Assembly: GCA_037043235.1 (NCBI GenBank)
Contig: JAWRVZ010000054.1
Coordinates: forward strand, 3,290,001 to 3,354,000
Length of the DNA: 64,000 bases
Source: Rhodeus uyekii
Lineage: Eukaryota > Chordata > Actinopteri > Cypriniformes > Acheilognathidae
Direction of reading: 5' to 3'
Shown: positions 22,171 to 34,100 of the stretch, in pieces
Numbering within the stretch: the first letter of the stretch is position 1
How the letters are laid out: the number at the start of each line of letters is the position of its first letter
Program-made: the position numbers and the translations under genes
Notes under the pieces: generated by a model
What the model was told of the DNA's origin: nothing
The model's input: only the letters and a program-made list of their open reading frames with translations
Databases searched by the model: none

Positions 22171-22647
22171 AAATGGGGCTTGTCACAGAGGTCAGATAAA
22201 TTCCAACACATCAGACTGTGTCTGTTCCCCGAATTAGCAAATAAATAAAAAACAAAACTCTCAAAACCGTTTAAGGATAAAATTTGTACTGATTTACAAA
22301 CAACTAAGAATGGATATAACATTGATGAACAAATGATTAATCTTGGGTTACTGGGACTTGATTGACTTTAAGGTTTTATTTTAATAAGGAATTCATATTT
22401 TATTTAGGCTACATACATGCATATATATATATGTGTGTGTGTATATTTCTTTTTTTATTTCTGAATTATTAAATCAATAACTTATTCCTTTATTTTATTC
22501 TAAGTGTCCTTAACGCATAAATTCCACTCTTTATTTGCACTTTTTACATTTCAAGTAGGCTATTTGACAGTGGAGGTTGAAACACAATCAAGGTTATGAT
22601 AGTAAATCATGGAGAACAACAATAAAACTTGTCTATTAAAAAAATTC

Positions 22648-22919
22648 TTAACTGTTAATTCACCCAAAAAACGCAAATGTTGTCATCACTTCGCCCTCAA
22701 GTTGTGCAAAACCTGCATGAGTTTCTTTTTTCTGTTGACTTCAAAGATGTTTTATAGAAAGTTGGTAATTAAACAGTTGACGTTACTTATTGACTTCCAT
22801 TGTAGAAAAAAAAATATAATGGATACAGTCAACTGTTTGATTACCAACATTCTTTAAAATATTTTCTTTTATGTTCAACAGAGGAAAGAAACTCACTTTT
22901 GTGTGAACTATCCCTTTAA
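22648..22919. mobile_element. TTAA-type MITE, copy 3
   Basis: Starts TTAACTGTTAATTCACCCAA and ends TTTTGTGTGAACTATCCCTT before TTAAA. The inner half also holds an imperfect inverted repeat (GAAAGTTGGTAATTAAACAG against CTGTTTGATTACCAACATTC). Confidence 0.7.
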
Positions 22920-23576
22920 ATTAAATGGTGCTATGTGCTGAAAACAATGACAAGAAAATAATGATTTTATTTGACTTAATTAAGCAAAAGTACATTGATG
23001 TAATGTAGCTTTTCTAAAACATGGATTATGTTGTGTTTTATCAATAGAAAAATGGAAAGAGAGCTTTTAGTGTAACCCAAACAGTAAAGATCCATCTCTG
23101 AACAAGACGTGTCAAAAACAATATTTTTACCCTATAATCTAAATTAATCACAAATGCCATATTAATATAAAACATATACAACAAAATTAATTCACAAGAC
23201 AATAACATTTGCTCAAAATTAGTCCAGATCACAAAACCTAAAATATAATACTATTTTCTATCCTTGTGGAAATATTTTTATATAACAAAGTTGACATCTA
23301 ACCTAAATAATAGTAATATATATTAATGTTACCATGTAAGAGTTTTCCCGAAACTTATGCATAAAGTCTCACTCACAGTCCTCCAGAAATGTAAAAACCC
23401 CCACAAAAAACACTTGACAAAAACACTGAAACGCATGTTTATAAAAAAGACTGCATGACTAAGACAGTACAACCTATTGAACAGACTCTATTGCCTATTC
23501 TTGACATTTTCATTAACATGAAATAAAAAAAGGCAATATAAAAGTGTACTGCAAGTTTATATATGTATATAAAATC

Positions 23577-23727
23577 ATTTCATTTACCTTTATGCATTGG
23601 CAGACGTTTTTATCCATTTATGCATTCAAGGTACACATTCTGATCAGTTCTTGCTCTCCCTGGGAATTGAACCAATGACCTTAGCGTTGCAAGCGCCATG
23701 CTCTACCGTTTGAGCTACAGGAAAGAC
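23577..23727 (-). mobile_element. tRNA-derived SINE, copy 2
   Basis: Minus strand: TGTAGCTCAAACGGTAGAGC (A box) and GGTTCAATTCCCAGG (B box), followed by the same tail as the copy at 9371-9527. The tail is shortened by an internal deletion. Confidence 0.75.
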
Positions 23728-23882
23728 TTTAACAGTCTTATAAAAAATAAACCAGAAAGAAAGAAAGAGAAAGGGTACTAATAATACATAAAACTGAGAA
23801 AGCATTTAATAAAAGTCCCATTTACCAATATAAAATACAGAGTTTAGAACAAACACACTTTTAAAAACCAACAACAGATTCT

Positions 23883-26800
23883 CTAATTTTCTTTTTTCTG
23901 AACAGGGCATAAGGGCCAAAAGATTTCCCCAAGATTTTTGAGGATTCCCCTGTGATAGAAACCTCTAAATAGATTGTAAGAGGTCTGGCAGTTGTGTCCA
24001 GTGTATGGATGGCAATGCTGGCAGTTGTGACCTTTTCCTTTAAACCATTCATTGGAGGTTTGATTTATCAAAGCCAAATACATGTGAAACATGGAATAAC
24101 CCGCCAAAAGGAAGAAGATAAATACTAGGAAGCCCAGCATGAAGACAATCCGTGGAAACGTCAGAAAGAGATGCTGTACAATGAATGCAATTGAAAAAGA
24201 TTTATTATAGAGATAATGCACGCATCACAGCAAAGTTATTATTAAAGAACATTCCAGTGGCAAGTTATTATTACCTGTATAATAAAGAGTGGTCCAGCGG
24301 GCTGTTGCTCACCCTGCCCGTCAATGTAGTGAGCGTGCAGGAGTCCGGTTCGCAAAACAGTTTGAAGCAACATGTCTACTGTAAGGACTGCAATATCACC
24401 TGCCATGGCACACACACTGAGGAGGTACAGCAGGAAGTATCTGATGTTCTGGGCACCGATGCAGTTATTCACCCACACACAATGATGGTCGAATCTCTGG
24501 ACACATCGATTGCAAACCCCTGTAAAAAAAAAAAAAAAAAAAAAAAGTGTATCAAAAGCATTTGTGGAATAATGTTGATCAGTGTTGGGGAAAAGACACT
24601 TTAAAAAGTAATGCATTACAATATTCCGTTACTCCGTAAAAAAAGTAATTAATTGTGTTACTTGGTTACTTTTAATGGAATGCTTTGTATATCTCTCTCA
24701 CCTGGGCTGGACTTGCTTGCTTTGTTTTATTAACCACAACAACAACAAAAAAGTTATATCTTTGACAAATTGAAAGGCTCTTTACAAGTGAGTAAGCCTC
24801 AGGATGAAGGAAATGCAAATTCATGCTTGTACAGTAGAGGGCACACCTCAAACAAACCTTTCGGCTGTGCTGCCATTCTGGATTGCAGAAGAATAGGACA
24901 CAGGAGAAGAAAGTTCAACTAACTTCAGCAATAATAAAAATTAAACAAATGTGATGATTATCTAAAGTCATTTTCGCTTATTAGTATGGTTGAATTGGAT
25001 CATCGATGGTCAGCAGCAAAGACATTGATTAATAAAGTGAGATTAAATACATAAAGTATATTTGTGATTTAACATTTAGCTCATAGTTTTGGGGGAGTTT
25101 GCATTTCACGGTTTTTACTCATTTGGAGGAATCTGAATCTGTTTTTGTGCAAGTCAGTGGCCCTGTCCCAATGAAAACTTGTTCCTTCAAGTTCACACTT
25201 TCATGCCGTCATGCCACTTTGTAAGGCAGAAGAGTGCGCATCGAGGGTGCCTATTGGACGTAAAGCTGGGCACTCGAAAGCACACTTCTGAAACCTAAAA
25301 TGACAAATGGGCCATCTTATGACTTCACAATCACGAACACACAACGGCCACATGAAGTCTGCCATTTGGGACAGAGCCAGTGAATAAATGGGAAAACAAA
25401 GCAACTTGAAAAAGTAACATGTTTAGTTATATTTAAAAGTAATGTGTTGCATTATTTTACGAATTATTTGATAACAAAAAAATAATGCTACTTATATTGA
25501 CAATACATTGGGCCATTAATAATAATAATAACAACAACAACAATTTGTTTGCTTACAACTTTGTTTTGTTTCATTTTAAACTTTCTAGAACTTTACTGTA
25601 TTAAAAAAATGGTAACAATGTTTTGAGTTTTATGGATTATTTTAAATTTTACATTTCATTAATTTTTTTCACTGCCAAAAAATACACAGTCAAACAGTGC
25701 TCACTCCCTTCTTCAGCGGTGTTGGTTACGGAAGTTGTTGTTTATTTTAATTAGTTTTTCCCATAAGGGATTTAAAAATAGTCATAGTTATAAGCCATGA
25801 GCCAAGCCAATCATGGATGAGGTGAATCACAATACTATAAATATTGATTGGATGCAAAAACAACTTTGAAAATTGTTCAAAGACCAAAGGTACAAGACAG
25901 TGTACTTAAATGGTTTTAGTGATGAAAAGAACTACAACTACAGCTTAATTTGTCATGAAGCATTGCAAACAGCATAATCAAAGTAAACACAATGGAGAAA
26001 TATAAAACTACTGATTTACAAACGTTGATTATATGTATAAAAACATTTTTAGTTAACTGCAAAATATGCATATATATTTTTTTTTAAATCTCTATTTTGA
26101 GATCACCTCAATGATGTCATTCACAGTGCTTCATGGGAGTGGGCATAACTAATGCTGCTTTTTATGACTCTCCGATTGGTGTAATTTTCTGTACAGCATC
26201 ATTGGTTATGTAGTTTTTCCATCAGGAAGTCCTCTGTTAAAAACAATTATTTATAAAATAAGCTAAAATAATGCGGGCTGACAGCAGAAGCAGAAGCAGA
26301 AGCAAATACCATAGATTAACAACCTATGGTCCGTCTTTAAATATTTATACGGTAGCGTTCAAACCCAATGTCCTTATGGAGAAAACGAATGCCGTTTTCA
26401 CTTCCAGAGCCCAACAGTTGCACTCTATTAACACTACTTTGCTGTAAAATTACATGAAATCTTCAGCTAGATCTATAAGAAAAAGTTTATAGTAAGTTAA
26501 TGTTATTAAGTTAGAATTACGATTGTGTTTATAGTGCATGTTCTGAAGCTTAAATGAAGGATTAACAAACACTTACTACAGTGTTTGGAACGGGCAGGTT
26601 TGACCAGCTGACAAGTTGAACACCTGACTCCCTGCTGGAACAGTTTTTCATCATACTGGTAGACCTTCAGTTGCATAGTATGATTTGCCTTTGTCAGTGT
26701 GCCTTCAAAAGAGAAGTCAAACTGAATGGATTTGATTTGTATTATTATTATAAAAAATTAGACAAGTCTTAATTTGCTTACCTGGGTCTCTCCTACAACA

Positions 26801-28483
26801 CAGGTAGAACAGACAGGACTTCAGTGCAAGGAGGACATAGGGAATGCATAGGCTAGTTGAACTTGCACCCATGTCCAAACAGAAGCCAAAGATCTCATAG
26901 GAGTATTCTCCATACACAACAACTTCAAGCAGCAAGTGCAAGTAAAGGAAGAAGTTGTTCCTGATGGAAAATAAATGATTGGACTGTCAGGAAATGTTCA
27001 GGGAGCACATAAAATAACTGATAAAATAAAATCTTTGAATGCACTATAAGGTACATTGGATCAAAGTGTCTGCCAAATGCATGGATTTAAAAAAAACTAC
27101 CTTAAATGTATTAAGATTTTGTTTATATCTATCAGATATAATGTTTTATTCAACAGGTTCAGTGTCAAATTGTAAATGCTCTCCTGACACTAACTTTAAA
27201 AGCAGACTAATTTATTAGGAAGTTTATAAGTAAGTTGTGTATTATAAGCAACTTAATATGTTTAGTACACACTCCTGTTCAAAGGTTTTGGATCAGTATG
27301 ATTTTAAAAAAAAAGAAAAAAAAGAAAAGTACTTAATTTTATTAAGCAAGGATGCATTGATCAAAGAGGCAATATAAGATTAATTCATAATCTTTCAAAG
27401 TATGAGGTACCTTTTTATTTTATATTCTTTTCTTTTTTCCTAGGGGAAGGGGGGGTTTAATCAAATCAGTGTGCAGCTACCTCCATGGGGTAGGAACTGA
27501 GTAGCCTGATCAACAATGGTGGAAATAATTATGTAACATACTAAATGGAGGATAGAGGAAGGGAGAAGAGGGGGAAAAGAAAAAGGGAAGGTGTTCTCCC
27601 AGAATGTGATTAAATATAATTGTGAATAATATATTTTTATTTTTTTATTTTTTTTATTTTATTTTAATTATTATCATTTTTGCTGTTGTTGTTGATGTGG
27701 TTGTTGTTTTCTTTGGGGGGGGGGGGGGGGGGGGTGTGTTCTAACCGTTTAAGATAAAATGAAACTGGAGAGCTGTTTTACTTCCTGTAACATGTTACAT
27801 CTTTGATCCTCCAATAAAAAAAAAAAAAAAAAAAAAAAAAATCTTTCAAAAAAAAAAACTATTCTTTTGAACTTTCTATTCATCAAAAAAATCCTAAAAG
27901 AAATGGTTTTACAGTTTCCAAAAAAATATTACACAAAATCAGAACATTAGAATGATTTCTGAAGGATCACGTAACACTCACGACTGGAGTAACGATGCTG
28001 AAAATTCAGCTTTGCCGTCACATGAATAAATTACATTTTAAAATTATAATAAAAAAAAACTCTTAAATTGGTCAAATATACTAGACTAAAATATTATCTG
28101 GTTTCGATTGTGTTTTGTTTTGTGATTTTAAGAAATTATGTGTCCATTTTAATATACAGCTAAAAAGGACTGTAGCAAAGTATGTCTGATGTGATCTGTT
28201 CAAACTCATGTTACCTCTGATGGAACAGTCTGTGCAAAGTCCTGTAACAAATGCTTTGGAGACATTGTGGGATCCACGGAGAGACAACCTACAAGAACAA
28301 ACAAAGTCGTGAACACTTGCAGAGATCGTTAGATGTGCAGGATTTCTCCTAGACTCTTACCCCTGTGAATGCGTCCAAAAGCCGACCGAGAGGAGTCTGC
28401 TGTTGTCCTGAATACTTACAAACCAGAGCAATGCAGGTGAGCACTAGTGCCACATATATACCAAACAGAGTGAGGAAGTCCAT
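23883..28483 (-). CDS. zdhhc4: Palmitoyltransferase ZDHHC4
   Basis: DHHC enzymes transfer palmitate to cysteines of target proteins at ER/Golgi membranes. Six minus-strand exons join in phase to 345 aa plus stop (human ZDHHC4 is 344 aa): 28361-28483, 28215-28288, 26782-26960, 26577-26702, 24275-24519, 23883-24173. The protein begins MDFLTLFGIYVALVLTCIAL, a membrane segment. The Cys-rich domain runs from GVRCSTCQLVKPARSKHC to RVCNRCVQRFDHHCVWVNNC, with an intact DHHC motif. Membrane segments flank it (FLLYLLSVCAMAGDIAVL and IVFMLGFLVFIFFLLAG). The C-terminus is PLCPVQKKEN, ending in basic residues. A poly-T stretch (24523-24546 as A on the + strand) abuts the acceptor of the fifth exon. It is the 7p22.1 neighbour of GRID2IP in human, as here. 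Confidence 0.95.
24581..25470. mobile_element. Non-autonomous DNA element in a zdhhc4 intron
   Basis: The left part GTAATGCATTACAATATTCC and right part AAAAGTAATGTGTTGCATTA are related inverted segments of a common fish repeat. No transposase frame is present. Borders are approximate; the class is likely hAT-like but not shown. Confidence 0.45.
27266..28058. mobile_element. Dispersed DNA repeat (GTTCAAAAG family) interrupted by a retroposon
   Basis: Starts ACACTCCTGTTCAAAGGTTT and continues after the interruption with CTATTCTTTTGAACTTTCTA and GATGCTGAAAATTCAGCTTT. It lies in a zdhhc4 intron. The insertion at 27400-27839 splits it. Confidence 0.65.
27400..27839 (+). mobile_element. Poly-A retroposon (5'-truncated LINE-like) with 11-bp target duplication
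   Basis: A 440-bp block ends in CCTCCAATAAAAA and a long A-run, and is flanked by AATCTTTCAAA at 27389-27399 and 27840-27850. Joining the flanks restores the surrounding repeat. Poly-A tail plus short target duplication shows insertion by target-primed reverse transcription. The source family was not recognised. A G-run of about 20 bases lies at 27715-27734. Confidence 0.75.
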
Positions 28484-28990
28484 TTGTCAACACCTGAGCA
28501 GCACAACACTAAGAGTGAGGAACTGACTTATATTTGTTCACCAAAGCGTTAAGTTCAACTAATAACTATTCAATAAAACCATATTCAACAGTGCTTAAAA
28601 GTTCATTTTCAAACAACACTGAACACATAAATGTGGCAGTGTATACAAAGAAAGGGAAGCGAAGGAAAGTTGTACCTTTTATTCACCATCCTCACACCTT
28701 TTACTCTTTCCCTGTACAGACAGCTGTGATGTGAAGGAGCAGTAATTGTGAACACGAAACAGTGTTGCCAGATCTCAAAGTAAAATATCTGGACTGTCAA
28801 AAAACCTTCCCCGACTTGCCTTTCCTAAAATTCTATTTTAGAAATATGAGTTTATATTTAAAAATAAAACAAAATGACTTTCCCTTCTGTTTTCTGGAAG
28901 TAAACGAAACAACCTGCGACTACGTATAAGAGACTTTTCCGGTGGAACGGACATGGCAACACTGACCCGAAACTACTGACGACCGCGTTG
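28484..28990. promoter_or_regulatory. zdhhc4 upstream region, possibly a bidirectional promoter
   Basis: The zdhhc4 ATG faces left at 28483. About 430 bp upstream, GAAACAACCTGCGACTACG and GACGACCGCGTTGTC are CpG-bearing segments. A rightward transcript (the exon pair at 29.7-30.5 kb or grid2ip) may share this region. No core element is decisive. Confidence 0.3.
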
Positions 28991-29183
28991 TCAAAGTTAA
29001 AGTCTTCTCGTGCCTTTTTAAACTGGTTATATTTTTTCCAGGGTCGCTGTTTTGAAGTCGTTTCTATTATTTTTCAATACAGTCTGCAAATGAAGTATTA
29101 CTGTTTCAAAGTCGTCTCTCTCAAAATACGTTATATTCTCTTAAAATGTATTAAAGTCACCAGTAAAGTCAGTAAAGTTCATG

Positions 29184-29493
29184 AGAAATAGACCTTATTC
29201 TGAGCAGCGCCATGACAGTATGAAAGCGAGGCTGAGAGGTATAGACTTACAGTGTTTTCAATGACATCCGCTGGAAAAGCTGTATAAAGCTATAGATCAC
29301 AGATTTCCACAGCTCATATTTTCTGAAGTTTTTTACTGAAAGTTATTTTTGCAGTGTTTCGTCAGCAAAACAATTCAAAAACACATTAAATAACTGTACA
29401 ACCCTCTAAAGAGATGTATATCTATCCCTCACAGCCTCGCTTTCATTCCTATTGAAAATCAAAGATGGCGCTGCAGTGAATAAGATTTATTTC
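29184..29493. mobile_element. Inverted-repeat MITE (GCAGCGCCAT type)
   Basis: Left AAATAGACCTTATTCTGAGC...GAAAGCGAGGCTGAGAGG and right CCTCACAGCCTCGCTTTC...GATGGCGCTGCAGTGAATAA form an imperfect inverted repeat over about 310 bp. No coding potential. Confidence 0.65.
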
Positions 29494-29698
29494 GCAGAGT
29501 AGCTACTCAATACTAGCTTTGAGGCTTCAGTGTCATGTAAAATCACTTGCTAACATGCATTCTGATTTCAAAACAGTCTTTATATTATTCTCTCTGAACT
29601 GCAGCTTTTTTCACTTTTCCCATTTTGCTACATTATTTTAAGTTTTGTCATTTGTCTCAGTTCAGGGTTGCCATAGCCTTGTAACTGTTTCCTCTTAC

Positions 29699-30542
29699 AG
29701 TTATCATGTTACAGACCTGCACATTCACTAGTGGTGAAGCCTCAAAGGAAAGGGACACCACCAAAGCCCTTCGAGAATACTCCACCGAGCAAAGGCACCA
29801 GGTATTTTCTGTTAAGGTATGCATGCATTTGTAAATTCACGTTAACAATATTTTAATGAATGGAAAAAGTTTTTAAAGTTAATCTTTATTGCAAATTTGG
29901 TTGTCAGACCACAACATATAAGTTAAAGGAAATTATATAACTTAAATGTGAGCTAACAAATTATTGAAGAATGTTTTTGTTTTTGGATATTTCAGTTACC
30001 ATCCTTTTCATTTATTCCATATTTCTTAATTTTATTTATGTCAAAGATTCCACTGTAAAAACTAAGTTAATTCCCAAGTTAATGTGTGATTTATTTGTGC
30101 TGTTATAATAACAGAATCCATTTGACATTTTAAAATAATGGAGAGTCCAGTCTTTACCGTGAGTACAAGATGGAATATTTTTCTTTTATTCACATTTTTA
30201 CTGCAATACAATGATATTTTATCATATACACAACACCTTTTCTGTTGTATTGGTAAGTTGAGATGTTGATTGAGGAACAGCGTGTTTGGAAATGCAAGCA
30301 TTGGCACTAAATAATTCAGTTAGCCCTGTATAACTTGTCTTTGCTTCAGTCCTTTACATAATACGTCTATTACAGTTTACTGCTAGTTATACTGTTTCCT
30401 CATTCAGATTATAACCTTGAAAGGGAAATCACACTACACATTGCTTATACTGTTGTGGTGTGTTGATTTTTTAGTATCAGTACTCCAAAAACAGCCTGGA
30501 AGACCCTGGTTGCACCTGAGCCGCATGCCAGCTCACTCGGTA
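29699..30542 (+). CDS. Unrecognised gene, two candidate exons
   Basis: Two acceptor/donor-bounded blocks: about 29699-29802 (after CTCTTACAG, before GTATTTTC) and 30474-30542 (after TTTTTTAG, before GTAAATC). One frame stays open across the join: HSLVVKPQRKGTPPKPFENT, then SKGT-SISTPKTAW and APEPHASSLG. It is basic and proline/threonine-rich, with no domain I can name. Another frame starts at an ATG (29708) and stops in the second block. No first or last exon was found, so this may be part of an unknown gene, a relic, or chance. Confidence 0.3.
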
Positions 30543-31154
30543 AATCAGTTCTTTGAAGCCCCCCAAATGCATGACAGCTTGTGTCCCTGCCATGTGGCAC
30601 AATAGATCTCGAGATGTAGCATTTAATCTGTCTAATCCAGAACAAGAGCTTTAATAGCACTGCTCCCTTTCAAAGATGTGTGACTGCGCTCTTCAGTGGA
30701 TTCAGACGTTCTAATTATCCACCATCGTCCTGCCGGATCCCCAAGCTGATACTGGGCTACTTTTTGTCCCTTGGAGAGACAGCTAGAAGAGAGAGTATGG
30801 GAAGGAGGTATTTATAGAGAAATGGGGCCTCACTTTACCCTTTTTGGAGAGAGAATCATTAAGGATCTGTGCTAGGTGTCCCAGTTTCTTGATTTGAGCT
30901 CTGCAGGCAGGACTAGGAAGACTCGCCAGAGATGCACAGTCAACTCATAGACAAGATCACTCTGGCACTCGATGCAGTGTCACCCTTTTTTTAAGTGGCA
31001 GTGCTCTGCATGCCACATGACGATGGGGAGCATTCGCAAGGCGTTTTCCCAGAAGCGTGGTGCGGTACAGTAGGGGGATCTCGACGACAACGTACAAGAC
31101 GTGGACCAGGCGTTTTGCCCTTAGAATTTTTGATACCTGTTGAATTACGACAAA

Positions 31155-34100
31155 ATGAAGAAATTCCTCCAGAACAAGAAAGGGAGATACTCCTTACGGC
31201 AGAACAAGCCGGGTCCTCGCTATCCGCCCAAAGATGTTTGTAAGTGTTTAGTGTTCAAGAATTCTGTATTAGTAGTATATTGGTGTATTAATATTAACAT
31301 GATTTTCTTTCAGCAAGTCAATTTAGATGTACATGTAAGCTAGTGCTTTGATGAATGACTCTCCATCAGTCTACAGGCCTTGGCTTTGCATGGACTGGCC
31401 CATAAACACAATATTTTACCAACCATTTCTTTGTTAACGTTGATAGTGGGATTATTTGAATGCATTTTTGTGTTCTAGTTTCACTGGTGAGTACTTGCTA
31501 TACAATGAACTTGAGTTTCATGTTGCTGATGCTGTGTTCAGGCAAACCTGTCTTCCAATATCAGATGATTTGGGAGCCTCTGTTCCTTTTCAATGAGGTC
31601 AATGTTACTGGGAGATCAGCTGAGATTCTGTATTTAGTGAAGGTTACATGGTTCTTTTTATGTAAGCCTACATTACTTTGTCTTGTCAGGATAGGCAGAA
31701 ATTCACATATCCTGGCACATTTTAGTGTCTAGGTGTATATATTTCAGGCGCTTGACATATTTTAGTCTCTGGATATTGTTTAAGCATGTGTCTGCAGTTT
31801 TACTCTGCGAATTTCCATTTTTCTCAGGGGACTTGATCATTTTGGTGTGCGTAAGTAGGTCTTGTTTACAACAGCCTGATGGACATTTGGAACCTAGTTG
31901 ACTATTAGAGATCACATATCCTCTTATTTGCCATCGTTTTCACAGTACTCACCATGCCAGCATCCAACCAGTGCTGGCCAGAGGAGTTTGGCTTTCAGAT
32001 AGGGGGGAACGGGCCCAGCTACATCCTGACTGTGGAAGAGGGAAGCAGTGCTCAACTGTCTGGACTGCAACCTGGAGACCAGGTCTTGGAGATTGAGGGA
32101 CAGAATGTTTCCAGTCTTAGTGCTCAAGAGGTTATTGCCCTTGCCCAGTCACAACGAAACATCCCACCCAGTATTGGAGTGGTTTCACGCATCCAACAGG
32201 TGTGTCAATGACATGATGCAATTTTTTTGTCAGAATATTACATTAGCGCCATAGTCCAACTTGTTGGCAGAGGCTATTTACACTAACTCCTCTTACAATT
32301 GTGTGATTTAGCCAGACAAAATTATAAAAGAAATCCCACTGATAACAGGATCAGTGGCATTGAGAGTAAGGTGAGCAACATCAGCATTTGACGCAACCGA
32401 CCCAAGTTCGAATCTGCCTTTTTCTGAACTCATTCTTCTCCCTTTTCCCATCGCATAGCCTCTTAGGCTTGAAGAGGTTTTTGTTTTAGTCATATATAAA
32501 TATAAATATATATACTACAGTCAGAATATAAACGCTTATTATAGGCATATCGTAGTGATTCAGGATAAGACAAAAAAAAAGCTGTTTGGAAAATGGCTTC
32601 ATGATGTACTCTCATGATTTAAATTTTAAACTAAAAAGTTACCTATAGTTAGTCAATGTTTAATGTCAATAATTATTGTTATTTACACTTAGTGTAAAGA
32701 AAATATATTAATAATAGTTTTTCATTACCATCAGAAACCAACATTAACACAAACATCAATACTTATGCACTTACAGTGGAACCCGGTTATGTCGACGGCC
32801 TCAGGGGTTGCAAAAAAGCGTTGAGATAACCGATGATCGAGAAAACCAAAAGCAAACGTGGCGATTTGTTTGATGAAGCGATCGGCATGCTATAAAAATG
32901 TACATACACTGTATATGTTTGCTAACAACAAAAGGCATATGTGCACCAACTAACAGCAGAGATTTACCAGTATACAATAAAAAACACCTTCGATTCTCGA
33001 TACAAACCTTTAATTATATTCTCCAACATTGCAAACACAATTTCGCTCACAGCGTAAACACAGTCACAACACACACAAACACATTCGCTCATTCATAATT
33101 CATTTAGCTCTGACAGTTCTGAAAAGTATTGTACACGTGGTTACTGTGGTTCCTTTACAAAGGGGGGAGTCTGTTTTTGAGTGAGGAGAGAGATGGTCGC
33201 TCTACCGCTGACTGTTATATAGCATAATCTACTGTTTCTATTTTCCCTCTTTAATTTGTGATGTTTGTCGGAGTGTTTCCCTTTTCCTTGTTTTGTACTT
33301 CGCTCTTTACATGTTTAAGAAAAGTGGTACAAAACCCGTCTATAAAGGCTTGTGTGACCAGTTTAATCGCCTTGAGTTTTCTTTCATTTCCATTTTCCAT
33401 CGTCGTCAACCACTCTGACAGCCGTTATAACATGCAACGCGAACTCAACACATACGCAGTGAACTCGGTACTATCATTAGTCACAGGGATCGAGATAACC
33501 CATGTTAAGTGGCGAATTTGTCCCTCTTTTGTGCTCGAGATATCAGGGTTCGACATAAATGAATCAACATAACCGATAAGAAAAGGCTAATAAAAATAGG
33601 GAATTTGGCGGTTCCACTTCAAAAACGTCGACATAATAGGGTTGGCGAGTTAACCGAGCTCGAGATAAGTGGATTCCACTGTATATATTCTGTTTTTGTC
33701 CATAAACAATCTGTTGCATTTCATTGACTATCTGCAGATGGATATCACTCCAGGCCCTGATGGTCGCTTTGGATTCACTATAGTGGGAGACTGTCCCCTG
33801 CTGGTGGAGGATTGCTCCCCCTGCTCCCCAGCGGGTCGTAGTGGTCTAAGAGCTGGAGATTATGTCATGGAGGTGAATGGGATCCCTGTGAAGCACCATG
33901 AGATGGCCGCTGCTTTGATAAAGGCCTCTCAGGGCCGAACACTGCGTCTTGGGGTGCTGTGCATGGGCAGTCGTCAGAAACGCAGCAGCGGCAGCCTAGA
34001 GCTGTCTCAGAAAGACACAGACGGCATGCGTCAGGACCGCAAACACAAGGCTGTGGAGTTCAACAGGAGGGTGAGTTTATCTGACACACTTTGAATGTGC

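Larger units (their letters stand above)
21534..23882. other. Spacer between pgp and zdhhc4
   Basis: The pgp promoter region (CpG-bearing, 21534-21760) is followed by AT-rich DNA with a (CA)n(TA)n microsatellite at 22110-22166, a TTAA MITE, a SINE copy and the zdhhc4 3' UTR. No gene is seen. Confidence 0.5.

Noticed and set aside
30995..31243. 82-codon frame overlapping the first grid2ip exon
   Set aside because: The other frame (MKKFLQNKKG...) joins in phase to the PDZ exon; this one meets a stop and has no family likeness.
33258..33572. 104-codon frame inside pogo-like MITE copy B
   Set aside because: There is no transposase or DNA-binding motif, and the counterpart in copy A is absent.
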